Shown here one piece after another: positions 1 to 9,600 of a DNA stretch of 64,000 bases. The stretch lies in contig NZ_CP059973.1 in NCBI RefSeq assembly GCF_009193295.2, positions 2,790,001-2,854,000 on the forward strand, given 5' to 3'. This stretch comes from Bacteroides luhongzhouii. GTDB taxonomy: Bacteria; Bacteroidota; Bacteroidia; Bacteroidales; Bacteroidaceae. Numbering within the stretch: the first letter of the stretch is position 1; each line of letters begins with the position of its first letter. Position numbers and translations under genes: made by a program. A model generated the notes under the pieces. The model was not told where the DNA came from and did no database searches. It was given only the letters and a program-made list of their open reading frames with translations.

Positions 1-188
1 GCTTCGCCGTCAATGGCCCATGTGGAAGACATTTCAGGAAAGGTTAATGAAAAATTGATTTTGCCACCCTTTATGGGGTCTCCCGGGATATTCATTATAT
101 TATCATCCATGACTCCGTCTGTGACACAGGACGTTGCCATGATGCAGAGGACAGCCAACAGATAATATGTCAGTTTAGAGTATTTCAT
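1..188 (-). CDS. Fimbrial-cluster lipoprotein, N-terminal fragment
   Basis: Partial gene: 62 codons from an ATG at 188 running off the left window edge, so the C-terminus is missing. The N-terminus (MKYSKLTYYLLAVLCIM) is a signal peptide leading to Cys19 after ATS, which suggests lipidation, although the residue at -3 is not the usual Leu/Val. The rest contains a Gly/Pro-rich linker and a beta-strand-like stretch (INFSLTFPEMSSTWA). It starts directly after the FimB/Mfa2-type gene, the usual place for accessory or tip fimbrial subunits in Bacteroides clusters. That role is inferred from position; the visible part is too short to assign a family. Confidence 0.6.
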   Translation of the reverse strand, partial: MKYSKLTYYLLAVLCIMATSCVTDGVMDDNIMNIPGDPIKGGKINFSLTFPEMSSTWAIDGE

Positions 189-189
189 T

Positions 190-1281
190 TTATAGTTCAA
201 TATCATTGAGTTGGATAATCCAGTCGTTTACATCAATTACTGTTTTAATCAGTGCCAGTTTTTCATCTACGAAAATAATCATGCTGTAGTTATCTTCGCG
301 ATCCAGATATTCCTGGAGAGTATAATTCCGGTCTTTGTATTTCTCTAGTTGGAGTAGTTCCAGATATTTCACCAAGTTAGAACTGTGGAATAACGTTTCG
401 TCTGTCGCGGAGTTTTTGATGGTCAGCTGCGGGGTTTTATTCTCCATCAGTCTGGCAACACTTATCTCACTGACAACGGCATTGTATTCTTTGGCAGGTT
501 CGCCAGTTTCACTGAAAGCTCTTGTTGTTATAACTTCGGATTCTACAACAAATGGCTTGTAAGTCAGTAAGTTGTCCTCCAATAGTGAATTGTCGTAATT
601 CATGTATCCGTTATCGTCATAAATCTCGCATTTGAATGTTTCTTCAGTCAATGCTCTTGTTATCGGGCCGTCGGATTTGTTGACCTGTGCCACGACTATG
701 CGGATATTATTGGTGTTCTTCACTAAAGACACCATACTGATTTGTTGCCTTCCATTACGTGTTGTAGTTGCATTTTTGACTTCACCATGCCAGAGTGAAT
801 GTAACTCTTGTTCTACGATATATTGCCCTTTTTCATCTTCTCCGAAAGAAGAACGTGTCATTGCTTTACGTAATGTTTTTACTTTCAACTCTTCAATTTC
901 TGATTGTTGCGGATATAATAAAGGTACTGCGAACGATTCATTATTTAATCCGGCCCATGCAATCAAGTGATATTTTGATGGATCAACATCTACAGTCATT
1001 AGATAGTCGTCTTTTTCTAACGGTGCTCCTTCATCTGTTTTCTGGAAGACTAGATTGTTATTGTCGTCAAAAGCATAAAGTGTCACTGTCTTTACTTGTT
1101 TGGAAAATACGTCTACCTCGTCCATGTTATAGTCATACTTAAACTTCACACGATACTGGATGCTGCAATCTCCATCGTCATAATCCAGAATGGAGTCGCA
1201 CGATGTAATTGCACCAGCCAATATGGTGAGCAACAATATCTTGTTAGCTTTTTCTTGTATGGTAGTTAGTATTTGTTTCAT
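190..1281 (-). CDS. FimB/Mfa2-family fimbrial anchor or minor subunit lipoprotein
   Basis: A 363-residue predicted outer-membrane lipoprotein: signal peptide, then Cys in ITSCDSI, followed by the Y/D-rich segment DYDDGDCSIQYRVKFKYDYN that is typical of the FimB/Mfa2 family. FimB/Mfa2 proteins cap or anchor the pilus and control its length. The frame stays open to a GTG at 1290, but the ATG at 1281 (MKQILTT) is preferred. It lies 112 bp after the major pilin gene, separated from it by a strong hairpin (1343-1395), and only 1 bp before the next fimbrial lipoprotein. Expression is therefore probably by read-through from the pilin promoter at reduced level. Family call is confident; anchor rather than tip function is inferred. 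Confidence 0.85.
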   Translation of the reverse strand: MKQILTTIQEKANKILLLTILAGAITSCDSILDYDDGDCSIQYRVKFKYDYNMDEVDVFSKQVKTVTLYAFDDNNNLVFQKTDEGAPLEKDDYLMTVDVDPSKYHLIAWAGLNNESFAVPLLYPQQSEIEELKVKTLRKAMTRSSFGEDEKGQYIVEQELHSLWHGEVKNATTTRNGRQQISMVSLVKNTNNIRIVVAQVNKSDGPITRALTEETFKCEIYDDNGYMNYDNSLLEDNLLTYKPFVVESEVITTRAFSETGEPAKEYNAVVSEISVARLMENKTPQLTIKNSATDETLFHSSNLVKYLELLQLEKYKDRNYTLQEYLDREDNYSMIIFVDEKLALIKTVIDVNDWIIQLNDIEL

Positions 1282-1342
1282 TATTCTCACTTTTTATGCT
1301 TTTAGAAAATAGTGTTTTGTTTGAATGTAATGCGGGGGTGAT

Positions 1343-1395
1343 AAGTCTTAATAAAAATCAGGAGAGTTTTTCTCTCCTGATTTTTATTAAGACTT
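1343..1395. terminator. Long perfect hairpin between pilin and anchor genes
   Basis: Arms of 24 bp (1343-1366 and 1372-1395) are perfectly complementary around a 5-nt T loop. The right arm overlaps the stop codon of the pilin gene (1394-1396). Read on the minus strand, the inner GC-containing stem is followed by a T-rich stretch inside the outer stem, so it can act as an intrinsic terminator or attenuator in either direction, or as an RNA-stabilising/processing stem. Confidence 0.75.
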
Positions 1396-2677
1396 AGAGA
1401 CCAATGTTATTATTATGGATTGTCCAAGGTTGTATTTTGGCTGTTACAATAAGTTTGGTTGGATCTGATGGGGTAGGAGGAAGTTCACTCGGCCAACCAA
1501 GATCGTTAATTGTGGTAACTGTAAGCTTGTACCAGTTATTTCGTATGATAGTACAATTCTTGCCGGTATGTTGGATTGGTGCATCGTAATAACAAATACC
1601 ATTTGTATATTTGACGATTTCATATTGGCTAAGATCTCCGGCTTCTTCTTCTGTTGCAGGAAGATTGCCGAAATCATTCTTCATTTGTTCCCATGATGTG
1701 TAAATTGTCTTTTTAGTTTCGCCATCATAGAACGTTTTAACAAAGAATGTGGAAGCAGGTTCGTAATCTGTTGTACCTTCTGAGTAGAAATAAACTTGTC
1801 CTTTGTAATGTACGTTAGTTGCAGTAGGTTTTGCATCTTCATATGCTAAACCTACTTTGTTTTCTAAACAGTATGTAATGCCAGTGAGAATCCATTCGAA
1901 ATTTCCTTTAGCAGCGGGTTGAAAATAAAGGTCATCTCCTGTCCAACTGTTTTTTTGTGGCAATGCATATGAATCTTTTGTTAAATTGGAATAAGAGTGG
2001 TTGGTGATTTTTATGGCTACCAGTTTTCCATCTTTGGGAGTCACTGTCGGCTTTTCTAATTCGAAAGCATGATTGGCATCTGTCTGTTCATCCAGTTTTG
2101 CGGAAACACGGCTTACCACGAGTTCGGCTGTATTATCTTCTTTGCCTGCTTTGATTTCAACTGTTTCTCCTTTGTCACAGCTCATTAGAAAGTTGCCGCT
2201 GGAAGCTATTGTGGTGCTGAGATATTTTAGATTTTCCCATGCTTGCTTTCCTACAGTTAAGTTGTTGTAATCAGTACCGTTGGAGAGTGCTGCGTTAAGT
2301 GCTTCTGTCGGATTGATAAATGCATAAATTGTGGCTGTTCCTGCTGATACTACAAATGCGTCGGTACTTGCTAATCTTACATTGTTTTCATCCGGAGAAC
2401 CATTAAGTGTCATGTTTTCTTTGACTATTCGTTTTGTTCCGTTGTAATCTAATACAATAGTTGCTGTTTTAATTTCAGATTCATCATTGTTACCAGGGTT
2501 AGTTCCATCTTCAGCAACAGATCTGCTTTTGTTTTCTTCAGATGCTAAAAAACTAATTCTAATACTTGCGTTGTCACCGGCAGTTTGAGTGCTGTTGTCG
2601 ATGAATTCATCATTGTTGTTACAAGCTGCCATGGCTGTCATTGCCAATCCTGCTAATAATAAATTTCTAACTTTCAT
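1394..2677 (-). CDS. Mfa1-family major fimbrial subunit (lipoprotein precursor)
   Basis: A 427-residue precursor of the main pilin. Signal peptide with lipobox-like MTAMAAC (Cys19), then a Ser/Asn-rich spacer with the basic site NKSR near residue 53, where Mfa1-type pilins are proteolytically trimmed before polymerisation. The C-terminal part carries the WYKLTVTTINDLGWP segment and a final strand ending NNNIGL, typical of the family's donor-strand region. Surface assembly by lipoprotein export and protease-mediated strand exchange is known for the family. It has its own promoter (2960-2967) and a leader of about 275 nt, and is followed by a long hairpin. Confident as Mfa1-type. Confidence 0.88.
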   Translation of the reverse strand: MKVRNLLLAGLAMTAMAACNNNDEFIDNSTQTAGDNASIRISFLASEENKSRSVAEDGTNPGNNDESEIKTATIVLDYNGTKRIVKENMTLNGSPDENNVRLASTDAFVVSAGTATIYAFINPTEALNAALSNGTDYNNLTVGKQAWENLKYLSTTIASSGNFLMSCDKGETVEIKAGKEDNTAELVVSRVSAKLDEQTDANHAFELEKPTVTPKDGKLVAIKITNHSYSNLTKDSYALPQKNSWTGDDLYFQPAAKGNFEWILTGITYCLENKVGLAYEDAKPTATNVHYKGQVYFYSEGTTDYEPASTFFVKTFYDGETKKTIYTSWEQMKNDFGNLPATEEEAGDLSQYEIVKYTNGICYYDAPIQHTGKNCTIIRNNWYKLTVTTINDLGWPSELPPTPSDPTKLIVTAKIQPWTIHNNNIGL

Positions 2678-3205
2678 TTTGGTTTTGATTTTAATGTGTG
2701 ATGCTATAATTTTTTTATTGGATAAGAGATATCCTGAAATGAGGAAGAGTGTTTGGTCTGTTCAAATATTCAGTGATATCCAGTCTTTTCTCTTTGTTTA
2801 TTGGGAAGTCCTTATATCTAATAAGGAAGAGAAACTTCCGGTAAGTTTAATAATTTGTTTGTCTCATAATAAATAAATGATGTTTGTTTTTTTGTTGATT
2901 ACTGATATTATTTTATTTAAAACTTGTCAGAGAAGAATTGGCTTCCCTTTTTCATATTGCAAAGATACTCTATAGGTAAATAAGTATTGGTTGGCGTTTT
3001 TGTCAATTTCGAAGGTGATTTATGCAATCTTTTAAATCTGAATTTTATGGTAGGTGTTTTATTCTTTTATGAATGATATTCTTGGTGAAATGAATGTTTT
3101 GCCATCCTTGCTTTTATTATACCCATGCAGGGAGATATGGGAGAAGATGAACAAATATATGTTTTCTGCATATGTGATACATAATTGGATGATTACGTGG
3201 AATTA
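2678..3205. other. Pilin leader and intergenic region, no gene
   Basis: No supported reading frame. On the minus strand it holds the pilin promoter and a long 5' leader. The leader contains a nested stem: ggaagt/acttcc (2804-2809 with 2834-2839) enclosing tccttat/ataagga (2809-2815 with 2821-2827). Upstream of the -7 box nothing recognisable was seen. Confidence 0.5.
2960..2967 (-). promoter_or_regulatory. -7 box (TATCTTTG) for the major pilin gene
   Basis: Exact match to the Bacteroides TAnnTTTG element; transcription would start near 2953, giving a leader of about 275 nt. No convincing -33 TTTG was found, so an activator may be needed. Confidence 0.6.
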
Positions 3206-3244
3206 GAAAAAAAGAAACGCACAGCCTTCACAGGTAGTGCGTTT
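3206..3244 (-). terminator. Terminator after the DUF3868/OmpA-like gene
   Basis: Stem aaacgcac/gtgcgttt (3215-3222 with 3237-3244) followed on the minus strand by CTTTTTTTC. It separates the two accessory fimbrial genes from the pilin transcription unit. Confidence 0.8.
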
Positions 3245-3291
3245 TATCCATTTTAAAGGAAATGGATTTGGGGTATTTTTATATTGTTGTC

Positions 3292-4740
3292 TTATTTTGC
3301 AGGATAGTTTAGTTTCTTGTTCAATTCTATCAAGTTTGTGTCCGCTTGTGTTGTAAGTCCGGCAGCTTTTGCTGCTTCGAAATATTTTCCGGCTATATCC
3401 AGATTTCCTTCCAGCAGGGCAATTACTCCTAGATTGTTTATTGTTTCGGCCGCTTCTTGATTGGCTTTTGCCAGGTGTTTTTTGGCAGATGTTAAATCTC
3501 CCCCTTGCTGGATTTCCATTGCAGCGGCATTTAGGTTGGCAACCGGGTCGTCGGGAAACATGACAGAAGCCACCTGGAAAGCATAATTAAACTCTTCACT
3601 TCCGGGTTCGTAACTTTGTGCCACGAGATAAATTTCCTGTAAACTTAGCAATTGAGGATGTTTTTTGATCATTTCCTTGGATTCTTCGAGATTAAAACCA
3701 CGTACCGTATAATTTACCGTATAGTTAGAATGACGCAGGGCTGGATAACACTCGGCTAATAAATATTGGTAAGCCTGCGGACCTATCAATCTGGCTATAT
3801 TGCGTTCTTTGGTGTCAATATCCATCTTTTGATTATCTATCATAAGTAGGATGTCTTCCTTTTTATCCATTGTTGAGTTTTCAACAAACTTGCGGAAACC
3901 CTCCCAGTCTTCGGGGGTATATTTAGAAGAAATGAGACGACTGTCAAAGTTGTAGTAACTGTTCACATAGTCTGCGAGTGACTGGGTGCGTCCTTTGGCC
4001 AGACGGGTATTGTTGGCGTAGCTTCCTTCGGGAGATGCATAACCATGTATCGTGATGCCGGTGAGCTGAGTGTTTTTGTCATTGCGTACTGTATCAATGC
4101 TTGCACGTATCTTTGCCAGCTCCGTCGAATTACTTCTGTATTCCGGATAAATGATAATCTTGTTTACGGGGAAGTCCAGATATGCGGTTCCTTCTATGGT
4201 CCGGTGCTTCACGCCTTCGGCTTCCGGAGTGATATATGCTATTGCCGGATGTATTTTTAATGATGCAATATTCAGTTTCGCAATCATTTCTCCATGGCTT
4301 TCCTCTACTACATCACAACAGCCGCACAAATCTATATTTAATTTTAGGTTTGCCTGTTGCATCCAAGCCTCGTATGGAACCTGAACCAGATAATTAATCT
4401 TTTGGTTTTGCTTTCGTTGATGCCGCATGATAGTATAAGCGTTTTCGGGGGGCTGTTGAGTCCGTTGATTTACTAGTTGGCGTTTCCGTCCATATATTAC
4501 GATAGCCGGCAATATTTTCGTTTGTCCTTCCGCTTCGAGGTAGGGTGTCAGGGTGGCGGCATTGTTAGAGGCAAGTTTCAGGTTTTCGTGCAGGATAAGA
4601 TCCATGCGGATAGTCAGTCGATTATTGTCACTTCGCGTGATCGATTCGTTATCCGTGTGTATTTGATTTTTGTAAAGAGTCTGCGCCTTTCCTCCTAATA
4701 GGGGGATCAGGCAAATGAGTATACATAGAAAATTTTTCAT
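3292..4740 (-). CDS. DUF3868/OmpA-like fimbrial accessory protein
   Basis: A 482-residue exported protein. Signal peptide (MKNFLCILICLIPLLGGKAQ), an N-terminal DUF3868-type beta domain, then an OmpA-like region around residues 165-300 with ITIHGYASPEGSYANNTRLA, the motif class that contacts peptidoglycan. The C-terminal 120 residues look like TPR helices (NLNAAAMEIQQGG, INNLGVIALLEGNL, GKYFEAAKAAGL). Proteins of this type sit beside DUF3575 proteins upstream of Bacteroidales fimbrial genes and probably support envelope assembly. It starts 12 bp after the DUF3575 gene and ends before a terminator. Biochemical function unknown. Confidence 0.82.
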   Translation of the reverse strand: MKNFLCILICLIPLLGGKAQTLYKNQIHTDNESITRSDNNRLTIRMDLILHENLKLASNNAATLTPYLEAEGQTKILPAIVIYGRKRQLVNQRTQQPPENAYTIMRHQRKQNQKINYLVQVPYEAWMQQANLKLNIDLCGCCDVVEESHGEMIAKLNIASLKIHPAIAYITPEAEGVKHRTIEGTAYLDFPVNKIIIYPEYRSNSTELAKIRASIDTVRNDKNTQLTGITIHGYASPEGSYANNTRLAKGRTQSLADYVNSYYNFDSRLISSKYTPEDWEGFRKFVENSTMDKKEDILLMIDNQKMDIDTKERNIARLIGPQAYQYLLAECYPALRHSNYTVNYTVRGFNLEESKEMIKKHPQLLSLQEIYLVAQSYEPGSEEFNYAFQVASVMFPDDPVANLNAAAMEIQQGGDLTSAKKHLAKANQEAAETINNLGVIALLEGNLDIAGKYFEAAKAAGLTTQADTNLIELNKKLNYPAK

Positions 4741-4752
4741 ATTTGTCTTGTT

Positions 4753-5328
4753 TTAGAATAAATAAATCAGGCTGACGGCAGCTTTAGTCGGTCCTACATA
4801 GTTTTTGTGTCCTTCGCCAACTTTTTCTCCGCAAGTCTTGCATATATATTGCTCATATTTGACGCGCGCATAGCCTGCGCCAATGTTCCCTTCCAGATTC
4901 CAGTGTTTACTTAGAATCCACTGGTAGCCATAGGATATACCGAAACCGTAGAAATTACCTTTGAAACGGTGTTCCTTTAATTCCGGCCAGATTCCCCAGG
5001 GCATATCGATAGCTGCCACCTGATAGACACCTCCGTGGAGATGTACACCAACGAAGTGACCGTTGAATTTGTCACAGAACCAATAACGAAGTTCTGGTTG
5101 GAATGCCAACATTTTCATCATCTTCTGATTTTTGTATTTCCAGGGATTATAATTGGCATACAAATCCAAAGTTAATTTCTTGTTCAAGCTTACTTCAGCT
5201 CCAAGATTGATAACTTTAAGCGCATCCATTATAACATTTGTTTTCACTCCAACCGCTTGACTATATAATAAGGTGGAGGTAAACAGCATTGCGAATAGTG
5301 CAAAAATTTTCTTCTTTTTCATTTTCAT
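4753..5328 (-). CDS. DUF3575-family outer-membrane protein
   Basis: A 191-residue exported protein with signal peptide (MKMKKKKIFALFAMLFTSTLLYSQ) and alternating aromatic strands ending in LIYLF, typical of small beta-barrels; contains GVKTNVIMDALKVINLG, the characteristic DUF3575 start. A longer frame reaches 5394, but its first 22 codons overlap the -7 box at 5357-5364, so the ATG at 5328 (or 5322) is chosen. A CxxC pair (YICKTCGEKVGEG) lies near the C-terminus. First gene of the accessory pair with the DUF3868/OmpA-like gene 12 bp downstream; likely an outer-membrane partner for fimbrial biogenesis, inferred from neighbourhood. Confidence 0.82.
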   Translation of the reverse strand: MKMKKKKIFALFAMLFTSTLLYSQAVGVKTNVIMDALKVINLGAEVSLNKKLTLDLYANYNPWKYKNQKMMKMLAFQPELRYWFCDKFNGHFVGVHLHGGVYQVAAIDMPWGIWPELKEHRFKGNFYGFGISYGYQWILSKHWNLEGNIGAGYARVKYEQYICKTCGEKVGEGHKNYVGPTKAAVSLIYLF

Positions 5329-5356
5329 TACCTGATAGGTTTTGTTTGTTGATGTG

Positions 5357-5364
5357 CAAATGTA
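5357..5364 (-). promoter_or_regulatory. -7 box (TACATTTG) for the DUF3575 gene
   Basis: Exact TAnnTTTG match placing transcription start near 5350, 22 nt before the chosen ATG at 5328. Confidence 0.6.
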
Positions 5365-5804
5365 GGTATAATCCTGGTAGGCCTTAATTGGCATATTGTT
5401 CTTTCTTCAGATAACTTTCAGTGGAAAATAATAAATAGGTTGGTGTTTTATTCTTTGAGAGGGGTGGGCTTATTATTCTTGCATGGGTGGTATTTTGTTC
5501 ATGATTGGTGAATTAATCACATATGGTTGGTAAATGATGCTTGTAGATTCTGTTTATTTGCTTGTATGTATTGTATTTCATTCATTAAAGAATGGTAAAT
5601 TGTTCATTTCCCTTTCGAAAAACTTTTATTTCTTAAATAATGTCCTTATGTTTGCTTCGAACAAACAAAGCGCCTAGTATAAATTGATAAAATTAAAGAT
5701 TCCCTCCTGAGGAACATGAACAAACAACAATGAATTATGTAACGGTTGAAGTGCGATTATCGACAATTCGCAAATATTAAAAAACAAATAAAGGAGGAAA
5801 TATA
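5365..5804. other. Divergent intergenic region between fimbrial and lipoprotein genes
   Basis: No gene. Contains a plus-strand -7 box candidate (5647-5654) and, on the minus strand, three copies of an ACCAAYC word between 5427 and 5535 that resemble a GCCAACC word just upstream of the pilin promoter (about 2991). These could be regulator sites but the match is short. Confidence 0.4.
5647..5654 (+). promoter_or_regulatory. -7 box (TATGTTTG) upstream of the lipoprotein gene
   Basis: Exact TAnnTTTG match followed by a leader of about 145 nt to the ATG at 5805. No clear -33 element. Confidence 0.45.
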
Positions 5805-6431
5805 ATGAAAACTATTAAATTCTTTTTTTCATGTGTGGTTGCATTAGTGTTTACTGCATGTTCTGGTGCAGAAAGTGATAGTATTGAAGATAGCTCTTCG
5901 AACTTTGAGTCCATGATCTCTTTGTATGGCATTGAGTCTGCTGAGCAGATTGGTGAAGTACCTTCTGTGACAACAGAAGAGATGGGAAGTGTATTAGAAG
6001 CACTTCGCAGGAATAATGGTGTCGTTCAGGGATGTAAAGTGGAAAATACGGAAGGGTATTATGGAACCGGTAACGATAAGAAAACTGTAATGATGACGGC
6101 GGAGTATCAAGCTCGCACACGAGGTGGTTCTCTTATTGAGAATTTTGCATTATGTGTCTCATTGAACTTTACTGTAGATAAAAAGATGGTCTATTATGCA
6201 GGTGCTACTTACAATTGTAAAACGGACCTGTTTCTTTGGAAAGGCCAGGGGGCTTCTTTGTCAACTACGGCTGAAGGTGATAATGTGTTTACTTCTACTT
6301 CCTATCTTTATTTTCGTGTAAGTGATCAGGAAAATTGCCTGGTGAAGGTGCCTGTAAGTTTTAGGGGAAATTATGATTTTAATGCGGGTAAAGGGGAGTA
6401 TAGTTTTGTTCTTTCTAAAATTGCTCAGTAG
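5805..6431 (+). CDS. Lipoprotein of unknown function
   Basis: A 208-residue predicted lipoprotein: signal peptide and lipobox ending FTAC at Cys19, then an acidic Ser-rich linker. A strong ribosome-binding site (aaaggagg, 9 nt upstream) supports the start. The body looks mostly beta: residues 80-208 alternate hydrophobic strands (LCVSLNFTVDKKMVYYAG, YLYFRVSDQ, YSFVLSKIAQ). I do not recognise the family. It is a single gene between the divergent fimbrial cluster and the HTCS gene 261 bp downstream. A surface or periplasmic role is all that can be inferred. Confidence 0.75.
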   Translation: MKTIKFFFSCVVALVFTACSGAESDSIEDSSSNFESMISLYGIESAEQIGEVPSVTTEEMGSVLEALRRNNGVVQGCKVENTEGYYGTGNDKKTVMMTAEYQARTRGGSLIENFALCVSLNFTVDKKMVYYAGATYNCKTDLFLWKGQGASLSTTAEGDNVFTSTSYLYFRVSDQENCLVKVPVSFRGNYDFNAGKGEYSFVLSKIAQ

Positions 6432-6691
6432 TCCGCTTTGTATGTGTATAATGAATATATCGAATTTTAAGTTGTAAATGGGGAACTAAACAGCAAACAG
6501 TATATATAATAAGGTGTAATATTAATTGAAAGGTGTAACCATGGATGAAGAGTATTGTTAGTTTCTCAGGGAGCCGGCAATGCGCTTCACTGTAAATTGT
6601 TCTTAAAAAGTCCCTTGTTTTTTTGTGGGTATGTATATTCTCCTTAACTTTAACCAACATAACTCTAACATGGACAAAACAGGTGTCATAT

Positions 6692-9600
6692 ATGAAAAGG
6701 ACTTTGTCTTTATTACTACTATTATTAGGTTTCAGTATATCGTATTCTCTAAATATTCATTGGAGTCCGGAGCCAATAGTAATAAAAAACGGATTTGATA
6801 ATAATACAGTTTATAATGTGTGTTATGGGAAAGATGGCTTTGTCTGGCTGTCTACTGATAGAGGCATAGCCCGTTATGATGGATTTAGATTTCGTGATTA
6901 TCCTTTGGTTACCAAAATAGATTCGTTGTCTCTTCCTTTACCACAGGCAACCAGTACATTGCAGGAAGTTTCGGGCAACCTGTTCTATATCCAGCTATAT
7001 CAAGGAGGAATTGCTTGTTTTGACAGAGAAAAAGAGAAATATCTTCCAATCATTTTTAACCGTCCTTTTAACTTGCGGAATATACATAGTTTTCGTTGGT
7101 GTAATGGCATTTTATATCTGGCTACTTCTCAGGGATTGTTGAAGTCGCAGGTTGTCCGTATGGAAGAAGATAATAAGGATGTTTTATTTTGTACGTTGGA
7201 TGCAAAGCCTTTAGTTAAGGGAAAAACGGGTGGCCTGTGTGCTGACGGGAGCAATAATCTTTATTTTTCTGTTGACAGAAAAAAGGTGATGAGTTATAAT
7301 GTTGAGACGAAAGAACTTGCTTTGCTTAAAGAATATGATGTCGTGAACCGCATTTTCATGGAAAATGGTTATTTATGGATTTGCAGGCTTTGGAATGATA
7401 TTGTCTGTTATGATCTTAAAAAGAATCAAGAACGTGTCATTTCAATAGGAAGCAGTGATAATGTTGATTATTTTAGTTCTTATATCACAGATGTCGAATG
7501 CAGGAATAAGCAGACATTCTATCTGACAACCTTGGACGGATTGTTTGAGTTGGATTTTGAAAATGAAAATCTTTGTGAAAGTCCTGTTTCATTGGAACTG
7601 TTGACGCAATATGAAATAGCATTTCATTCTAATATTGAACGTAAAATGTCGAGTGCTTATTGGGATAATCAACAAAAAATATTGTGGACAAGTACGCTGG
7701 GTGGAGGAATTGTGAAGTTCGACATGGATGATGACATGTATAGCCGGATACAGCAAACATTCAAATCCAGAATTAACGGTATGGTTGAGGATGCCAATGG
7801 TTATATCTGGTTAGTGATGAATTGCGGAACGTTGATGAAAAGTACCACTCCTTTTTTGTCTTCTCAAACTCATTTTGAAGTCTGGAAAAAAGCATCCGGC
7901 TTTTCAAAATATTGCCATATTTATAAGGATAGGAAGGGTGATATTTGGTTAGGTAACAACTCTGGAGAGGTGATGTGTATCAATCCACTGACCGATGGAA
8001 TAGAAACGTTTAATTTGAAAACACCTGACGGAAGTAGACTGGTAACTTCTATTTTTCAGTTTTGTATGGATTCGAGAAACCGTTTGTGGATAGCTACTTC
8101 GGACGGACTGATGCAAGTGAATCCGAAAAATGATGAATGTCGGAAGATCGAGCCTAAGGATGCTGCAATCGAGATGGTGTATACGGTAGTTGAAGATAAA
8201 GAGGGGAGTGTCTGGATTGGTACAAACAGAGGGCTGAAAAGGCTTGAATGTTTGGGAGATGAGATTCATTGGAAAGGAGAGTATGAAAAGGAAAACGGGT
8301 TGGAAGAATCTGCTGTACGAACTATTTACGTGAATAACTCGAATCAGATTTATGCTGCTTATTTGAATATGGTTGTCCGCATTGATGGGAGAGATAAGGA
8401 TAAACTGGAGTCTATATATACCTTACAGAATGGGTTGATTGGTGGAAATGTCAGTTGCATGGTAGATGACCAGATTGGGAATACATGGGCGGCTAATAGT
8501 GCCGGAATTATGATGGTAAGAAATGGACAAAATGCTTTCTATAATTATTTGTCAATAGGTGATTGCAATGCTTCATGCCGATTAAATGACGGACGATTAT
8601 TATGGGCGGACTCATGGGGGATGTTATTCTTTGATCCGGTTGTTTTTAAAACTAACCAAGTGGAAGGCCGGCTCATGCTGACAGATATTGAAGTGAATGG
8701 GGAGACAATTCTGGCAGGAGAGAGCCGGAACGGGCAAATAGTGCTTTCTGCTTCACCTGAAAGACAGGAACAATTATCTTTTAATCCGAAAAATAATAAA
8801 TTCCGTTTATATTTCTCTGATTTACAATATGGAATGATGCAATGTAAGATTGCTTATCGGTTACTTCCGGAAGATGAGGAATGGAGAATACAGCCGCTTG
8901 GGGAAGGAGTGGAGTATAGTGGGTTACCTGTGGGTGAATATGTTTTACAGGCTAAACAGGTCTTTCCGAATGCAAAGGAAGGAGAAGTTGTCGAGGTTCC
9001 TATTGTGGTAAGGGCGGAATGGTATCATACAGCGTGGGCATACTGGGCTTATGGATTATTGGTGTTCATTCTACTCTATCTTGTTTATCGCCATTGGGTG
9101 AAGAAGAATATGTGCAAGCAGATACACCGGGATAATGAGATCTTATTGAAGGAAAAGTTGAATATGGAGAAGGTGAAACAGAAGCAGAAACAAGACATAG
9201 AAGCTATGAGAAGCCATTTGTTGATGGTTTTTATTCAGGAACTTCGTACTCCGCTTTCGTTGATAATTGCGCCATTGAAAGAAATCCTTGAAGATAAATC
9301 GATGGCTCCTAACTTTGCCACTCGCGGTCGGGTGGCTTATCGGAATTCTCTTCGTATGTTAGATGCTTGTAACCAGTTGTTGGCTATTCATCAGCATCGG
9401 AATGTGAATGAGAAACTGAAAGTAGCCCCTTATCAGATAGAAAAGCTGCTTGATAATAATTTGTTTGATGTTCGTGAGTTGCTGAAAATGTATGCGATAA
9501 ATTTCCAGTATGAGAAGCGGATTAGAAAAGGACTGGAATTTTATGTGGATAAAAAGAAAGTGGAATTTATTATCCATAGTCTGCTGACCAATGCTTTTAT

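Noticed and set aside
632..1142. Plus-strand reading frames inside the fimbrial genes
   Set aside because: They are shadows of the minus-strand genes with no ribosome-binding site, promoter or recognisable domain; the same holds for similar antisense frames across the window.
1343..1395. Inverted repeat as an invertible (phase-variable) fimbrial promoter
   Set aside because: The arms are only 5 nt apart and enclose no promoter; no recombinase gene is nearby. Invertible promoters need tens to hundreds of bp between the arms.
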